In this document: positions 16,764-26,354 of the stretch, piece by piece
How positions within the stretch are numbered: the stretch's first letter is position 1
Layout: every line of letters begins with the position of its first letter
Assembly (NCBI RefSeq): GCF_001422205.1
Contig: NZ_LMMJ01000002.1
Coordinates: forward strand, 1-64,000
Source: Curtobacterium sp. Leaf261
GTDB taxonomy: Bacteria > Actinomycetota > Actinomycetes > Actinomycetales > Microbacteriaceae
Direction of reading: 5' to 3'
DNA length: 64,000 nucleotides
Notes under the pieces: model-generated
What the model saw: only the letters and a program-made list of their open reading frames with translations
Databases searched by the model: none
Told to the model about the DNA's origin: nothing
Made by a program: the position numbers and the translations under genes

Positions 16764-17939
16764 GTGGCAGCCGTCGATGACCGAACGCGGACGCGCGTGG
16801 ATCCGGCTCGGCACGCGAACCTCGTCGCGGTCCTCCGGCGCGTCCACCTCGGCCCGGTCAGCCGGAGCGAACTCACGACGCTGACGGGCCTCAACCGGTC
16901 GACCGTGGCCGCACTCGTCGCCGAGCTCGTCGACCGACGCCTCGTGGTGGAGGACGTCCCGGCCGGCACGGGGTCCGTCGGACGTCCGAGTCCGGTCGTG
17001 CGCCCGGCCGACCACGCCGTGGCGGTCGCCGTGCACCCCGAGATCGACGCCGTGCGCGTCGCCGCCGTGCGACTCGGCGGGCGGGTGGTGCACCGCATCC
17101 GGACGGCCCTCGACGAGCCGCCGGACCCGGAGACCGTGGTCGCGATCGCCGCCGACGGACTCCGCGAGATCCGGTCGGTCCTGCCGTCCGGGTCGGTGGT
17201 CGTCGGGGCCGGGGTCGCGGTACCGGGGCTGGTGCGGCTCGGCGACGGCCACGTCCGTTTCGCGCCGCACCTCGGGTGGCGCGATGTGCCGATCGCGAGG
17301 CAGCTCCAGACCGCACTCGGCGTGCCGGTCCTGGCGGCGAACGAGGCCTCGCTCGGGGCGGCCGCGGAGTGGACGTTCGGGGCCGGTCGCGGGACGGGCG
17401 ACCTGTTGTTCGTCAACGGCGGGACGAGCGGCATCGGCGGCGGGATCGTCGCGGGCGGGATCCCCTTGCTCGGCGCCACGGGGTCCGCCGGGGAGATCGG
17501 ACACGTCACGGTGCGTTCCGACGGGGTGCGGGACACCGCGGGGCTCGCGGGCACGCTGGAGTCCGAGGTGTCGCTCGCCCGGCTCACCGCGGCGCTCGGG
17601 GCGCGGTCGACGGACCCGGAGGCGTTCGAACGGGCGATCGTCGACTCGCGCTCGGAACGGGTGCGCACCGAGCTGCGGCACCAGACCGACGCGCTCGCCA
17701 CCGCGCTCGGGGGCGCCGCGAACCTGCTCGGGTCGGAGCGCATCGTCCTCGGGGGGTTCCTCACCGCGCTCGCGGCGATCGAGGGTCCACGACTCCGCAG
17801 CGTGTTCGAGGGGCGCCTGCTCGGGCCGCTCGTCGGCGAGGTCGAGATCCGTCGGGCGGAGCTCGGCACGGACATCCTGCTCATCGGAGCGGCGTCGCTG
17901 CCGTTCGAACGACTCCTGGTCGAGGTGCCCCGGCTCTGA
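16764..17939 (+). CDS. ROK-family repressor, probable xylose regulator (XylR type)
   Basis: 391 residues. An N-terminal winged helix (about 20-75: GPVSRSELTTLTGLNRSTVAALVAELV) precedes a ROK sugar-kinase-like domain with GAGVAVPGLV, NEASLGAAAEW, and GGTSGIGGGIVAGG. The zinc-binding cysteine motif of ROK glucokinases is not visible, as usual for repressors. It sits just upstream of xylA in the same direction, and a palindrome overlaps the xylA promoter, so repression of xylAB relieved by xylose is the likely role. Starts at GTG 16764. Confidence 0.88.
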   Translation: MAAVDDRTRTRVDPARHANLVAVLRRVHLGPVSRSELTTLTGLNRSTVAALVAELVDRRLVVEDVPAGTGSVGRPSPVVRPADHAVAVAVHPEIDAVRVAAVRLGGRVVHRIRTALDEPPDPETVVAIAADGLREIRSVLPSGSVVVGAGVAVPGLVRLGDGHVRFAPHLGWRDVPIARQLQTALGVPVLAANEASLGAAAEWTFGAGRGTGDLLFVNGGTSGIGGGIVAGGIPLLGATGSAGEIGHVTVRSDGVRDTAGLAGTLESEVSLARLTAALGARSTDPEAFERAIVDSRSERVRTELRHQTDALATALGGAANLLGSERIVLGGFLTALAAIEGPRLRSVFEGRLLGPLVGEVEIRRAELGTDILLIGAASLPFERLLVEVPRL

Positions 17940-17952
17940 GGCCGATCAGGGC

Positions 17953-17990
17953 TTGCGCGCGCCCGTCGCAGCGAATAGGTTGTGCGCAAC
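17953..17990 (+). promoter_or_regulatory. xylAB promoter with overlapping operator
   Basis: TTGCGC (17953-17958), a 17-base spacer, and TAGGTT (17976-17981) fit a vegetative promoter. GTTGTGCGCAAC (17979-17990), nearly palindromic, overlaps the -10 and would block transcription when bound. It is the natural site for the adjacent ROK repressor. Confidence 0.6.
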
Positions 17991-18019
17991 AACAAATCTG
18001 ACTCGGAAGTGATCCACTC

Positions 18020-19213
18020 ATGGCAACGACGCCCACGCGTGACGACAAGTTCTCCTTCGGTCTCTGGACCATCGGCTACAACGGGTCCGACCCGTTCGGT
18101 GGACCCACGAGGCCCCCGCTCGACGTCGTCGAGGCGGTGGAGAACCTCGACCGCCTCGGCGCGTACGGGCTGACGTTCCACGACGACGACCTGTTCGCCT
18201 TCGGGTCGACCGACGCCGAGCGCCAGACGCAGATCGACCGGCTGAAGGGCGCGCTCGAGTCGACGGGCATCGTCGTGCCGATGGTCACGACGAACCTGTT
18301 CTCCGCCCCGGTGTTCAAGGACGGCGGGTTCACCTCGAACGACCGCGACGTCCGCCGCTTCGCGATGCGCAAGGTGCTCCGGAACATCGACCTCGCCGCC
18401 GAGCTCGGCGCCGAGACCTTCGTCATGTGGGGCGGGCGCGAGGGCGCGGAGTACGACGCCGCCAAGGACGTCCAGGCGGCGCTCGAGCGCTACCGCGAGG
18501 CCGTGAACATGCTCGCCCAGTACACGACCGACAAGGGCTACGGCCTGAAGTTCGCGATCGAGCCGAAGCCGAACGAGCCGCGCGGCGACATCCTGCTGCC
18601 GACCCTCGGCCACGCGATCGCGTTCATCGACACGCTCGAGCGTCCGGAGCTGTTCGGGGTGAACCCCGAGGTCGGACACGAGCAGATGGCGGGCCTCAAC
18701 TTCACGGCCGGCATCGCGCAGGCGCTGTACTGCGGCAAGCTGTTCCACATCGACCTCAACGGCCAGCGCGGGATCAAGTACGACCAGGACCTGGTGTTCG
18801 GGCACGGCGACCTGCAGAACGCGTTCTCGCTCGTCGACCTGCTCGAGCACGGCGGCCCGGACGGCGTCCCGGCGTACACCGGCCCGCGCCACTTCGACTA
18901 CAAGCCGAGCCGCACCGAGGACGTCGACGGCGTCTGGACCACGGCGGCCGCGAACATGCGCATGTACCTGCTCCTCAAGGAGCGTGCGCAGGCGTTCCGC
19001 GCCGACCCCGACGTGCGGGCCGCGCTCGAGGCATCCAAGGTCGCCGAGCTCCGCACGCCGACGCTGAACGAGGGCGAGACGTACGACCAGCTCCTCGCCG
19101 ACACGTCGGCGTACGAGGACTTCGACACCGACGTCTACCTCGGTGGCAAGGGCTTCGGCTTCGTGCACCTGCAGCAGCTCGCCCTCGAGCACCTGATGGG
19201 CGCTCGTGGCTGA
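18020..19213 (+). CDS. xylA: Xylose isomerase
   Basis: 397 residues, the length of actinobacterial class I xylose isomerases. Catalytic His54 and Asp57 are in LTFHDDDL, the substrate-binding region is MWGGREG (136-142), and metal ligands follow at Glu181 with Lys183 ([10 protein letters not shown]). It converts D-xylose to D-xylulose in the cytoplasm using two divalent metal ions. It precedes xylB with an 8-base overlap. The sequence shows no defects. Confidence 0.97.
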   Translation: MATTPTRDDKFSFGLWTIGYNGSDPFGGPTRPPLDVVEAVENLDRLGAYGLTFHDDDLFAFGSTDAERQTQIDRLKGALESTGIVVPMVTTNLFSAPVFKDGGFTSNDRDVRRFAMRKVLRNIDLAAELGAETFVMWGGREGAEYDAAKDVQAALERYREAVNMLAQYTTDKGYGLKFAIEPKPNEPRGDILLPTLGHAIAFIDTLERPELFGVNPEVGHEQMAGLNFTAGIAQALYCGKLFHIDLNGQRGIKYDQDLVFGHGDLQNAFSLVDLLEHGGPDGVPAYTGPRHFDYKPSRTEDVDGVWTTAAANMRMYLLLKERAQAFRADPDVRAALEASKVAELRTPTLNEGETYDQLLADTSAYEDFDTDVYLGGKGFGFVHLQQLALEHLMGARG

Positions 19214-20744
19214 CGAACACCCGACGTCGACGCCGGCGGCCCTGGTCGCCGGCGTCGACTCGTCGACCCAGTCCTGCAAGGTCGTCATCCTGGAGGCACG
19301 GACCGGCAAGCAGGTCCGGTCCGGTCGCGCCGCCCATCCGGACGGCACCGAGGTCGACCCCGCGCACTGGTGGACCGCGCTCGGAGCCGCGATCGCGGAC
19401 GCCGGGGGGCTCGACGACGTCGGCGCGATCGCGATCGGCGGGCAGCAGCACGGCATGGTCGTGCTCGACGTCGACGGCCGGGTCATCCGTCCTGCGCTCC
19501 TCTGGAACGACACCCGGAGCGCCGACGCCGCCCGTGCCCTGACCGACGAGGTCGGTGCCGACGAGTACGCACGTCGGACGGGCCTCGTCCCGGTGGCGTC
19601 GTTCACCGCGACGAAGCTCCGCTGGCTCCGTGACGCGGAGCCGGAGAACGCCGCCCGTGTCGCCGCGGTCGCACTGCCGCACGACTGGCTGTCCTGGCGC
19701 CTCCGCGGGTACGGCCCGACGGACGAGAGCCCGCTCGGGCCCGACCTCGACGCACTCGCGACGGACGGCTCGGACGCGTCGGGGACCGCCTACTGGGACT
19801 CGTCTCGTCGCGAGTACGACGGCGACCTGTTCGAGCGTGCGCTCGGCCGACCACTCCGCGAGGCGCGTGGTGACGCGACCGGTGCGGGTGCCGTTGCCGG
19901 GGTCGGGGACGACGCCGGGCCGGACCGCGTCGTCGTGCCGCGGGTCGTGCCTCCAGACCGTGCCATGGGCGTCCTCGACGCCGACGTGACCCTCCCCGGC
20001 GGCGCGACGGTCCGGCGGGGTCTCACCGTCGCGCCCGGCGCCGGCGACAACGCCGGGGCGGCGCTCGGACTCGGCCTCGGGCCGGGGGACGTCGCCGTCT
20101 CGCTCGGCACCTCCGGCACGGTGTTCGGCGTCACCGAGACGGTCGCGGCGGACCCGACCGGGACCGTCGCGGGCTTCGCGGACGCCACCGGTGTGCGGCT
20201 GCCCATCGTCACGACCCTGAACGCGGCGCGTGTGCTCGAGGTGGTCGGCGGACTCCTCGGCACCACGCACGACGAGCTCGCCACCCTCGCCCTCTCGGCG
20301 CCGCCCGGTGCGGACGGACTCGTGCTCGTGCCGTTCTTCGTCGGTGAGCGCACGCCGAACCGTCCGGATGCGACGGCTTCGCTCACGGGGATGACCCCGG
20401 CCACCACCGACCGGGCGCACCTCGCGCGGGCGGCGGTGGAGGGGATGCTCTGCTCGCTCGCGGACGGCCTCGCCGCGGTCGAGTCGAGCGGGACCACCGT
20501 CGAACGACTGCTGATGATCGGCGGTGCTGCGGCCAACCCCGCGGTGCGGACGATCGCAGCGCAGGTGTTCGGGCGCGAGGTGCTCGTCCCGGAGCCCGGG
20601 GAGTACGTCGCCACGGGTGCGGCTCGGCAGGCGGCGTGGGTGCTCGAGGGTGCCCTGCCGGACTGGCCGATCCGGACGGAGACGATCCCGGCCGATCCTC
20701 GGACGGAGGTGCTCGAGGCCTACCGGGCTGCCGTCGGGACCTGA
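19206..20744 (+). CDS. xylB: Xylulokinase
   Basis: 512 residues, FGGY kinase family. [10 protein letters not shown] at the N-terminus binds phosphate, [11 protein letters not shown] contacts substrate, and [13 protein letters not shown] carries the catalytic Asp; GTSGTVFGV and IGGGAAANP-like segments close the ATP site. It phosphorylates D-xylulose to feed the pentose phosphate pathway. GTG 19206 lies inside the end of xylA, so the two are coupled. Confidence 0.95.
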   Translation: MADEHPTSTPAALVAGVDSSTQSCKVVILEARTGKQVRSGRAAHPDGTEVDPAHWWTALGAAIADAGGLDDVGAIAIGGQQHGMVVLDVDGRVIRPALLWNDTRSADAARALTDEVGADEYARRTGLVPVASFTATKLRWLRDAEPENAARVAAVALPHDWLSWRLRGYGPTDESPLGPDLDALATDGSDASGTAYWDSSRREYDGDLFERALGRPLREARGDATGAGAVAGVGDDAGPDRVVVPRVVPPDRAMGVLDADVTLPGGATVRRGLTVAPGAGDNAGAALGLGLGPGDVAVSLGTSGTVFGVTETVAADPTGTVAGFADATGVRLPIVTTLNAARVLEVVGGLLGTTHDELATLALSAPPGADGLVLVPFFVGERTPNRPDATASLTGMTPATTDRAHLARAAVEGMLCSLADGLAAVESSGTTVERLLMIGGAAANPAVRTIAAQVFGREVLVPEPGEYVATGAARQAAWVLEGALPDWPIRTETIPADPRTEVLEAYRAAVGT

Positions 20745-20753
20745 CGGACATCG

Positions 20754-20779
20754 GTACCCCTCTCGACTTGGGGTACAGT
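20754..20779 (+). promoter_or_regulatory. Inverted repeat and possible promoter before the Abi RNA
   Basis: GTACCCC (20754-20760) and GGGGTAC (20770-20776) form a perfect 7-bp inverted repeat 10 bases after the xylB stop. TACAGT (20774-20779) resembles a -10 element. The site could be an operator or the promoter of the downstream RNA. Confidence 0.4.
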
Positions 20780-20827
20780 TGAGGAATCACGATCGGCCCG
20801 CTCGCCTCACGGCTCGGGCCGATTTTC
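20780..20827 (+). ncRNA. Candidate Abi-associated structured RNA ending in a terminator hairpin
   Basis: ATCGGCCCG (20792-20800) pairs perfectly with CGGGCCGAT (20815-20823), followed by a TTTT run: a textbook intrinsic terminator, 20 bases before the Abi_2 start. The loop contains CCTCA (20805-20809), complementary to TGAGG (20780-20784) just 5' of the stem, so a pseudoknot is possible. Small structured RNAs upstream of Abi_2/AbiF genes are a published motif; I could not compare with a covariance model. If transcription starts from the TACAGT element the 5' strand of the pseudoknot might be missing. It may alternatively be only the xylAB terminator. Confidence 0.5.
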
Positions 20828-20846
20828 TCGTTGGTGGGAGCGAGTT

Positions 20847-21836
20847 TTGGAGTACGTCAAGCCGTGGCTCTCGATCCAGGACCAGGTCGATGGCCTCGCC
20901 CGCCGTGGCCTGGATGTCGGGGACGCAGGCGCCGCCGGTGTCCTCCTCCGGGAGGTCGGCTACTACCGGTTGACCGGCTACCTCTACCCCTTCCGTGAGT
21001 CTGAACCTGTTCTCGATGACCGCGGTCGCGAGCGCGTCCGTGTCCTGGATTCGTACAAGTCGAGAACTCACCTCGATGATGCGAGGGATCTCATCGACTT
21101 TGATCGCGACCTGCGGCTGCTCGTGCTCGAGGGGGTCGAGCGCATCGAGGTCGCGTTGCGCACGCAGCTCGCTTCCTCGCTGGGCAAGCTGTCCGCTTTC
21201 GCGCACGAGGGTAGCTCTGCATTCGTGCCGACGTTCACGCAGCCGCGGACAGACGGGGACGGCAAGCCGCTCCCGAGCCGGCAGGAAGTGTGGCTCGAAC
21301 GCGTGCGAGAGCGGCAGGCGGACTCGGACGAGGCATTCGTGACGCATTTCCGTGTCAAGTACGACGGACGTATGCCGATCTGGGCTCTCACCGAGATCCT
21401 CGAGCTCGGCCAGGTCGCTCGTCTGTACATGGGACTCCGCAACGACATCGCGACCGAGATGGCCGCCGCGTTCGGCGTCCCGACGAAACAGCTCATGCAG
21501 AGCTGGATCGCGACCCTCAACTACGTCAGGAACATCGCCGCGCACCACGCTCGCCTCTTCAACCGCAAGCTCGTCATCGCACCCAAGCGGCCAAAGGGAG
21601 GAGCGGTCCCACTCCTCGCGCACCTCACACGGCAGGAAGCGCCGAAGCAGTTCGGTACCTACAACGCCCTCGCCATGATGGCCTACCTCCTGGAGACTCT
21701 GGATCCGAGCCGTCAGTGGTCCGTCCGAGTCGCAGCGCTGCTCCGGGCGTTCCCCTCCACAGAACATCTGAGCGTCGAGTCCATGGGCCTGGTCCCTGAC
21801 TGGCTGGAACTGGACCTGTGGAACGCGCGCACCTGA
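20847..21836 (+). CDS. Abi_2 (AbiD/AbiF-like) HEPN-domain abortive infection protein
   Basis: 329 residues. It opens with KPWLSIQDQVDGLARRGL and then GYYRLTGYLYPFR, both hallmarks of the Abi_2 family. LNYVRNIAAHHARLFNRKL contains R228-N-I-A-A-H233, the RX4-6H active site of HEPN ribonucleases. Known members act in phage defence as RNA-cleaving toxins, and some are partnered by an upstream non-coding RNA. Start is TTG 20847, 8 bases after GGGAG; the frame begins with the family's conserved N-terminus. It sits alone between xylAB and the xylooligosaccharide transport operon, with a terminator-type hairpin ahead. No protein antitoxin is adjacent. Confidence 0.9.
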   Translation: MEYVKPWLSIQDQVDGLARRGLDVGDAGAAGVLLREVGYYRLTGYLYPFRESEPVLDDRGRERVRVLDSYKSRTHLDDARDLIDFDRDLRLLVLEGVERIEVALRTQLASSLGKLSAFAHEGSSAFVPTFTQPRTDGDGKPLPSRQEVWLERVRERQADSDEAFVTHFRVKYDGRMPIWALTEILELGQVARLYMGLRNDIATEMAAAFGVPTKQLMQSWIATLNYVRNIAAHHARLFNRKLVIAPKRPKGGAVPLLAHLTRQEAPKQFGTYNALAMMAYLLETLDPSRQWSVRVAALLRAFPSTEHLSVESMGLVPDWLELDLWNART

Positions 21837-21859
21837 CGCATCGTGGGGACGACGCGGTG

Positions 21860-21887
21860 TCTCGGTCTCGGTCTCGGTCTCGGTCTC
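21860..21887. repeat. Hexanucleotide repeat (TCTCGG)4-5
   Basis: Four perfect TCTCGG units plus TCTC, running into the stop codon of the LacI-family gene at 21886. Prone to slippage, but changes here would affect only the 3' end of that gene. Confidence 0.9.
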
Positions 21888-22923
21888 ACCGCACCGCTGG
21901 CGGCGGCGGGGCGGTGCTCCCGCGCACCACGAGGGTCGCCGGGAGCCGCACGTGGTTCGGCACCTCGCGTCCCTCGAGCAGCCCGAGCAGCATGCCGAAC
22001 GCCTGCGCCCCGAGGTCCTGCAGCGGCTGCGACACGGTCGTCAGGGGCGGTGTCGCGGCGAGCGCCTGGGGCACGTCGTCGAACCCGACCACGGACAGGT
22101 CATCCGGAACGCGCAGTCCCAGCTGCCGTGCCGCCTGCAGGACCCCGAGCGCAGAACCGTCGTTCGCGGCGAACACGGCGGTCGGTCGGTCGGGGCCGGA
22201 GAGCAGCGCGCGGGCGACCTCGGCGGACAGCGCGGTCTGGTACCCGCCGACGGGTTCGAGCGCGGGATCTGCCGTGATCCCGGCCGCCGCGAGTGATGCG
22301 CGGTAGCCCTGTCGACGTTCCTCGGAGGACGCCAGGTCGACGCGGCCGCGGACGTGTGCGATGCGACGATGGCCGAGCGCGAGCAGGTGGTCGGTCGCGG
22401 CACGGGCGCCCGCGACGTTGTCGGCGTCGATCGCGGCGTGTCCCTCGGGGCCGGTGTGCGGGTCGATCGAGACGACCGGGACCGCGGTGTCGGCCATCAG
22501 CGTCGTCGGGGTGACGATGATCGCGCCGTCGATGAGCGTGCCCGCCAGCCGTGACAACGACCGCCGTTCCCACCCCTGCCGGGCTTCGCCGACCACGAGA
22601 CCGGCGTACGCGAGCAGCTCGTAGCCGCTCTCGATGGCGGCGGCGGAGATGCCGGTGAGGATCTCGGTGGAGAACGGCTCGAACTCGGTGACCAGGATCC
22701 CGATGACCCCCGTGCGACTGCGTCGGAGGCTCCGGGCGACGAGCGAGGTCTCGTACCCGAGTGCCTCGATCACCTCGTGCACCCGTGCGGCGGTGGCGGG
22801 GGCGACGCCGTCGCGCCCGTTCATCACCTTCGAGACGGTCGGGACCGACACCCCGGCGGTCCGTGCGACGTCGCTGATCGTCACTCGTCCAGAGGACGGG
22901 AGGGGGTGCACGGCCGATTCCAC
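21886..22923 (-). CDS. LacI-family transcriptional regulator of the sugar-import operon
   Basis: About 345 residues. HTH with hinge (VTISDVARTAGVSVPTVSKVMNGRDGVAPATAARV) followed by a periplasmic-binding-protein-like sensor domain ending VVGFDDVPQALAATPPLTTVSQP. Divergent from the ABC importer genes, which it should repress until an oligosaccharide signal binds. An operator-like palindrome lies before the importer's -35. GTG 22923 is the preferred start; the frame opens at 22950. Confidence 0.9.
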   Translation of the reverse strand: MESAVHPLPSSGRVTISDVARTAGVSVPTVSKVMNGRDGVAPATAARVHEVIEALGYETSLVARSLRRSRTGVIGILVTEFEPFSTEILTGISAAAIESGYELLAYAGLVVGEARQGWERRSLSRLAGTLIDGAIIVTPTTLMADTAVPVVSIDPHTGPEGHAAIDADNVAGARAATDHLLALGHRRIAHVRGRVDLASSEERRQGYRASLAAAGITADPALEPVGGYQTALSAEVARALLSGPDRPTAVFAANDGSALGVLQAARQLGLRVPDDLSVVGFDDVPQALAATPPLTTVSQPLQDLGAQAFGMLLGLLEGREVPNHVRLPATLVVRGSTAPPPPAVR

Positions 22924-22990
22924 GTGCTCACCGTAGCGTGCCCGGCACATGTCGCTTAGTGCGACTCACCGGAGTATCCCTCATAGAAAT

Positions 22991-23011
22991 CGTTATCGAA
23001 ATCGATTGACA
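22991..23011 (+). promoter_or_regulatory. LacI-type operator abutting a -35 element
   Basis: CGTTATCGAAATCG (22991-23004), centred on TCGA with 10 of 14 positions symmetric, sits directly before TTGACA (23006-23011), a perfect -35. No good -10 is visible at 17 bases (CACGCT). Placement suits repression by the divergent LacI-family protein. Confidence 0.55.
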
Positions 23012-23089
23012 AGGCTCCTGAGGCCTGGCACGCTCACTCTCGCGACACTCGACGTCGCGGTCAACGACGACAAACCAGGAGTTTCCACA

Positions 23090-24388
23090 ATGACGAGGAA
23101 CAAGCGAATCGGCGCGATCATCGCCATCGCCGCAGGGACCGCGCTGCTCGCGACGGGCTGCTCGAGCGGCGGGTCCGACAGCGGGTCGGGTGACGGCAAG
23201 GTCTCCATGACCTTCTGGCACAACTCGACCACCGGGCCGGGCAAGGCCTACTGGGTCAAGACCGTCAAGCAGTTCGAGGCGGCGAACCCGAACGTGACGA
23301 TCACCATCCAGGCCGTCCAGAACGAAGACCTCGACGGCAAGCTCCAGACGGCGCTCAACTCCGGCGACGCGCCGGACATCTTCCTGCAGCGCGGTGGCGG
23401 CAAGATGAGCGCGATGGTCAAGGCCGGCCAGGTCATGGACATCAAGGACTCGATCGGATCCGCAGCCAAGTCCGCGATCAGCTCCGCGGCGTTCGACGGC
23501 TACAAGCAGGACGGCGGCACCTACGCCATGCCGGTCGACGTGCTCCCCGAGGGCATCTGGTACAGCCAGGACCTCTTCAAGGCGGCGGGCATCACGAGCA
23601 CCCCCACCACGATGGACGAGCTCAACAACGACATCGCCAAGCTCAAGACCAGCGGGGTCGCACCGGTCGCGGTCGGGGCGAAGGACGCCTGGCCCGCCGC
23701 GCACTGGTTCTACAACTTCGCGCTCCGCGAGTGCAGCGCGGGGACCCTCGCCAAGGCGGGATCGACGCTCAAGTTCGACGACCCGTGCTGGAAGAAGGCC
23801 GGACAGGACGTCGCGCAGTTCAACGACACGAAGCCCTTCAACGACGGCTTCCTGACGACCGCCGCCCAGCAGGGTGCCGGCAGCTCGGCCGGTCTCGTCG
23901 CGAACCACAAGGCCGCCATGGAGCTCATGGGCTCGTGGGACCCGGGAGTGATCTCGTCGCTGACGCCGGACGCCAAGCCGCTGTCCGACCTCGGCTGGTT
24001 CCCGTTCCCCGCGATCTCCGGCGGGAACGGCAAGGCCGGATCGATGATGGGTGGCCTCGACGGCTTCTCGTGCTCGGCCAAGGCGCCGAAGGGCCCGTGC
24101 ACGGCCTTCCTGAACTTCATCGTCAAGAAGGACCAGCAGGAGGCCTACTACAGGGCCTTCGACACCATCCCGGTGAACAAGAACGCGCAGTCGGTCATCA
24201 CCGAGCCGTACCTCAAGGACGTCCTCGCCGCCTACACGAAGGCCCCCTACGTGTCGCAGTACCTCGACACCCTGTACGGCCAGAACGTCGGCAACGCGCT
24301 GAACACCTCGGTCGTCGACCTGCTCGCCGGCAAGGGCAGCGCCGCGGACATCATCTCGACCACCAACCAGGCCGCGGCCAAGGGATAG
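23090..24388 (+). CDS. ABC sugar-transport substrate-binding lipoprotein
   Basis: 432 residues, family 1 extracellular solute-binding protein. Signal sequence with lipobox LATGC (Cys24) for membrane anchoring, then KVSMTFWHNSTTGPGKAYW and APDIFLQRGGGKMSAMVKAGQVMDI, typical of sugar binders. AGGAG precedes ATG 23090. With the two permeases and the GH3 enzyme this looks like import of xylooligosaccharides or related plant glycans (inference). No ATP-binding subunit is encoded nearby; a shared MsiK-type ATPase is likely. Confidence 0.93.
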   Translation: MTRNKRIGAIIAIAAGTALLATGCSSGGSDSGSGDGKVSMTFWHNSTTGPGKAYWVKTVKQFEAANPNVTITIQAVQNEDLDGKLQTALNSGDAPDIFLQRGGGKMSAMVKAGQVMDIKDSIGSAAKSAISSAAFDGYKQDGGTYAMPVDVLPEGIWYSQDLFKAAGITSTPTTMDELNNDIAKLKTSGVAPVAVGAKDAWPAAHWFYNFALRECSAGTLAKAGSTLKFDDPCWKKAGQDVAQFNDTKPFNDGFLTTAAQQGAGSSAGLVANHKAAMELMGSWDPGVISSLTPDAKPLSDLGWFPFPAISGGNGKAGSMMGGLDGFSCSAKAPKGPCTAFLNFIVKKDQQEAYYRAFDTIPVNKNAQSVITEPYLKDVLAAYTKAPYVSQYLDTLYGQNVGNALNTSVVDLLAGKGSAADIISTTNQAAAKG

Positions 24389-24390
24389 TC

Positions 24391-25440
24391 ATGAGTTCCT
24401 CCCTCAGCACGACGTCGGTCGACGACGCCGGGCGACCGAAGGGACCGACCGACGGGCGCGCCACCACCACGGTGGCGCGCCCGTCGGGTCGATCCCCCCG
24501 ACCCGGGACAGCACGACCCGGGACGTCGCGTCGTCCGGGCGAACACGGCAAGCGGCTCGAGATCGCGCTCCTGACCGGGCCGGCGATCATCGTGTTCGTC
24601 GCCTTCGTGATCTTCCCGGTCGGCCTCGCCGCCTACTACGGCTTCTTCAAGTGGCAGGGGTACGGCCCCGCGACGGACTTCGTCGGCCTCGGCAACTACG
24701 CCATCATCTTCACCGACTCCGCGTTCGTGCAGGCGGTCTGGCACAACGGCATCCTCGTCGTGCTGTCGCTCGTCCTGCAGGGGCCGGTGGCGATCTTCCT
24801 CGCGCTGCTGCTCAACCAGAAGATGCGCGGGCGAGGACTCGTCCGCGTGCTCATCTTCGTGCCGTACGTGATCTCCGAGGTCATCGTCGGTACCGGGTGG
24901 ACGCTCATGCTCCAGTCCGCCGGCGCCGTCAACGACCTGCTGCAGTCGATCGGACTCGGCGCGCTCCGGGCGGACTGGCTGTCGAACCCGTCCATCGCGA
25001 TCTGGACGCTCCTCGTGATCATCACGTGGAAGTACATCGGCTTCGCAGTCATCCTGTTCCTCGCCGGACTCCAGAGCATCCCCGAGGAGCTCTTCGAGGC
25101 CGCGGCGATCGACGGCGCGACGTACTGGCAGATCCAGCGGCGGATCACCCTGCCGCTCCTCGGCCCGACGATCCGCATCTGGGCGTTCCTGTCGATCATC
25201 GGCTCGCTGCAGCTGTTCGACCTCGTCTACATCATCTGGGGCCAGTACATCGCCTCGACCGCCGGGACCTCGACGATGGCGACCTACATGGTCGGCAACG
25301 GGCGGAACTCGGGGAACTTCGGGTACGGGAACGCCGTCGCCGTCGTGATGTTCGTCATCTCCCTGACCATCGCACTCATCTACCAGCGCTTCGTGCTCCG
25401 TCGCGACACCGCCGGAGCACTCACCGAGAGGACCAGCTGA
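24391..25440 (+). CDS. ABC sugar-transport permease (MalF-like)
   Basis: 349 residues. A disordered, Arg/Pro-rich N-terminus of about 50 residues precedes six membrane segments. The EAA loop contacting the ATPase reads EELFEAAAIDGATYWQIQRRITLPLL. Starts 2 bases after the binding-protein stop and overlaps the next gene by one base (TGATG). Confidence 0.93.
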   Translation: MSSSLSTTSVDDAGRPKGPTDGRATTTVARPSGRSPRPGTARPGTSRRPGEHGKRLEIALLTGPAIIVFVAFVIFPVGLAAYYGFFKWQGYGPATDFVGLGNYAIIFTDSAFVQAVWHNGILVVLSLVLQGPVAIFLALLLNQKMRGRGLVRVLIFVPYVISEVIVGTGWTLMLQSAGAVNDLLQSIGLGALRADWLSNPSIAIWTLLVIITWKYIGFAVILFLAGLQSIPEELFEAAAIDGATYWQIQRRITLPLLGPTIRIWAFLSIIGSLQLFDLVYIIWGQYIASTAGTSTMATYMVGNGRNSGNFGYGNAVAVVMFVISLTIALIYQRFVLRRDTAGALTERTS

Positions 25441-26354
25441 TGGCGACCACCACGTTCGACGCCCCCGACCGCAGGCTGGTCGGGCGTCCGGGCGGCGGCC
25501 CGCGCACCGGGTCCGTCCGCCGCCGCCGCGGGGGGCGTCTCGGAACCGCGAACGCGCCGACCTACATCGTCGCGGTCCTCTTCATCGCGGTGAACCTCGC
25601 GCCGGTGCTCTACATCGTGCTCGGCGGGTTCCGCACGAACGCGCAGATCACCGCGAGTCCGGCCGGGCTGCCGGGTCCGTGGGCGATCGGCAACTACGCG
25701 GACGTGCTGTCGAGCAGCACCTTCTGGCGGGAGCTCGGGAACTCGACCATCGCGGCCGGTCTCACCACCGTCGGCGTCGTGGTGCTCGGCCTCATGGTGA
25801 GCTTCGTGCTCGCCCGCTACCAGTTCCTCGGCCGCGGGGCGATCTACGCGCTCTTCGCCTCCGGGCTGATGTTCCCGATCACGGTCGCGATCACACCGCT
25901 CTACCTGCTCGTCAAGGACCTCCACCTCACGAACAGCCTCGCCGGGGTGATCCTGCCGCAGATCGCGTTCGCGCTCCCGACGACGGTGATCATCCTCGTG
26001 CCGTTCCTCCGCGCGATCCCCGACGAGATCGAGGAGGCGGCGTCGATCGACGGCGCGAGCCGCCTCGGGTTCTTCTGGCGGATGGTCGTCCCGCTGTCGC
26101 TGCCGGGCGTCGTGACCGTCGGGATCCTGGCGTTCATCGCGAGCTGGAACAGCTACATCCTGCCGCTCTTCATCCTGAACGGCGAGGGCTCGTACACGCT
26201 GCCGCTCGGGGTCCAGGCGTTCTCGTCGCAGTACTCGGTGGACACCGCCAAGGTCCTCGCGTTCACCTCGGTGTCGATGATCCCGGCGTTGATCTTCTTC
26301 ACGATCTTCCAGCGGCGCATCGTCGGCGGGCTCACCGGGGCGGTCAAGGGATGA
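25440..26354 (+). CDS. ABC sugar-transport permease (MalG-like)
   Basis: 304 residues, six membrane segments, EAA loop IPDEIEEAASIDGASRLGFFWRMVVPLSLPG. It forms the channel with the preceding permease. Its start overlaps the previous stop by one base, and its stop overlaps the start of the GH3 gene (ATGA), so the four genes form one coupled operon. Confidence 0.93.
   Translation: MATTTFDAPDRRLVGRPGGGPRTGSVRRRRGGRLGTANAPTYIVAVLFIAVNLAPVLYIVLGGFRTNAQITASPAGLPGPWAIGNYADVLSSSTFWRELGNSTIAAGLTTVGVVVLGLMVSFVLARYQFLGRGAIYALFASGLMFPITVAITPLYLLVKDLHLTNSLAGVILPQIAFALPTTVIILVPFLRAIPDEIEEAASIDGASRLGFFWRMVVPLSLPGVVTVGILAFIASWNSYILPLFILNGEGSYTLPLGVQAFSSQYSVDTAKVLAFTSVSMIPALIFFTIFQRRIVGGLTGAVKG

Noticed and set aside
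14942..19606. Very long minus-strand open frame running through the antiporter and on past xylA
   Set aside because: Only 14942-16543 matches a protein family. The rest lies opposite the ROK and xylA genes and is an effect of GC-biased third positions.
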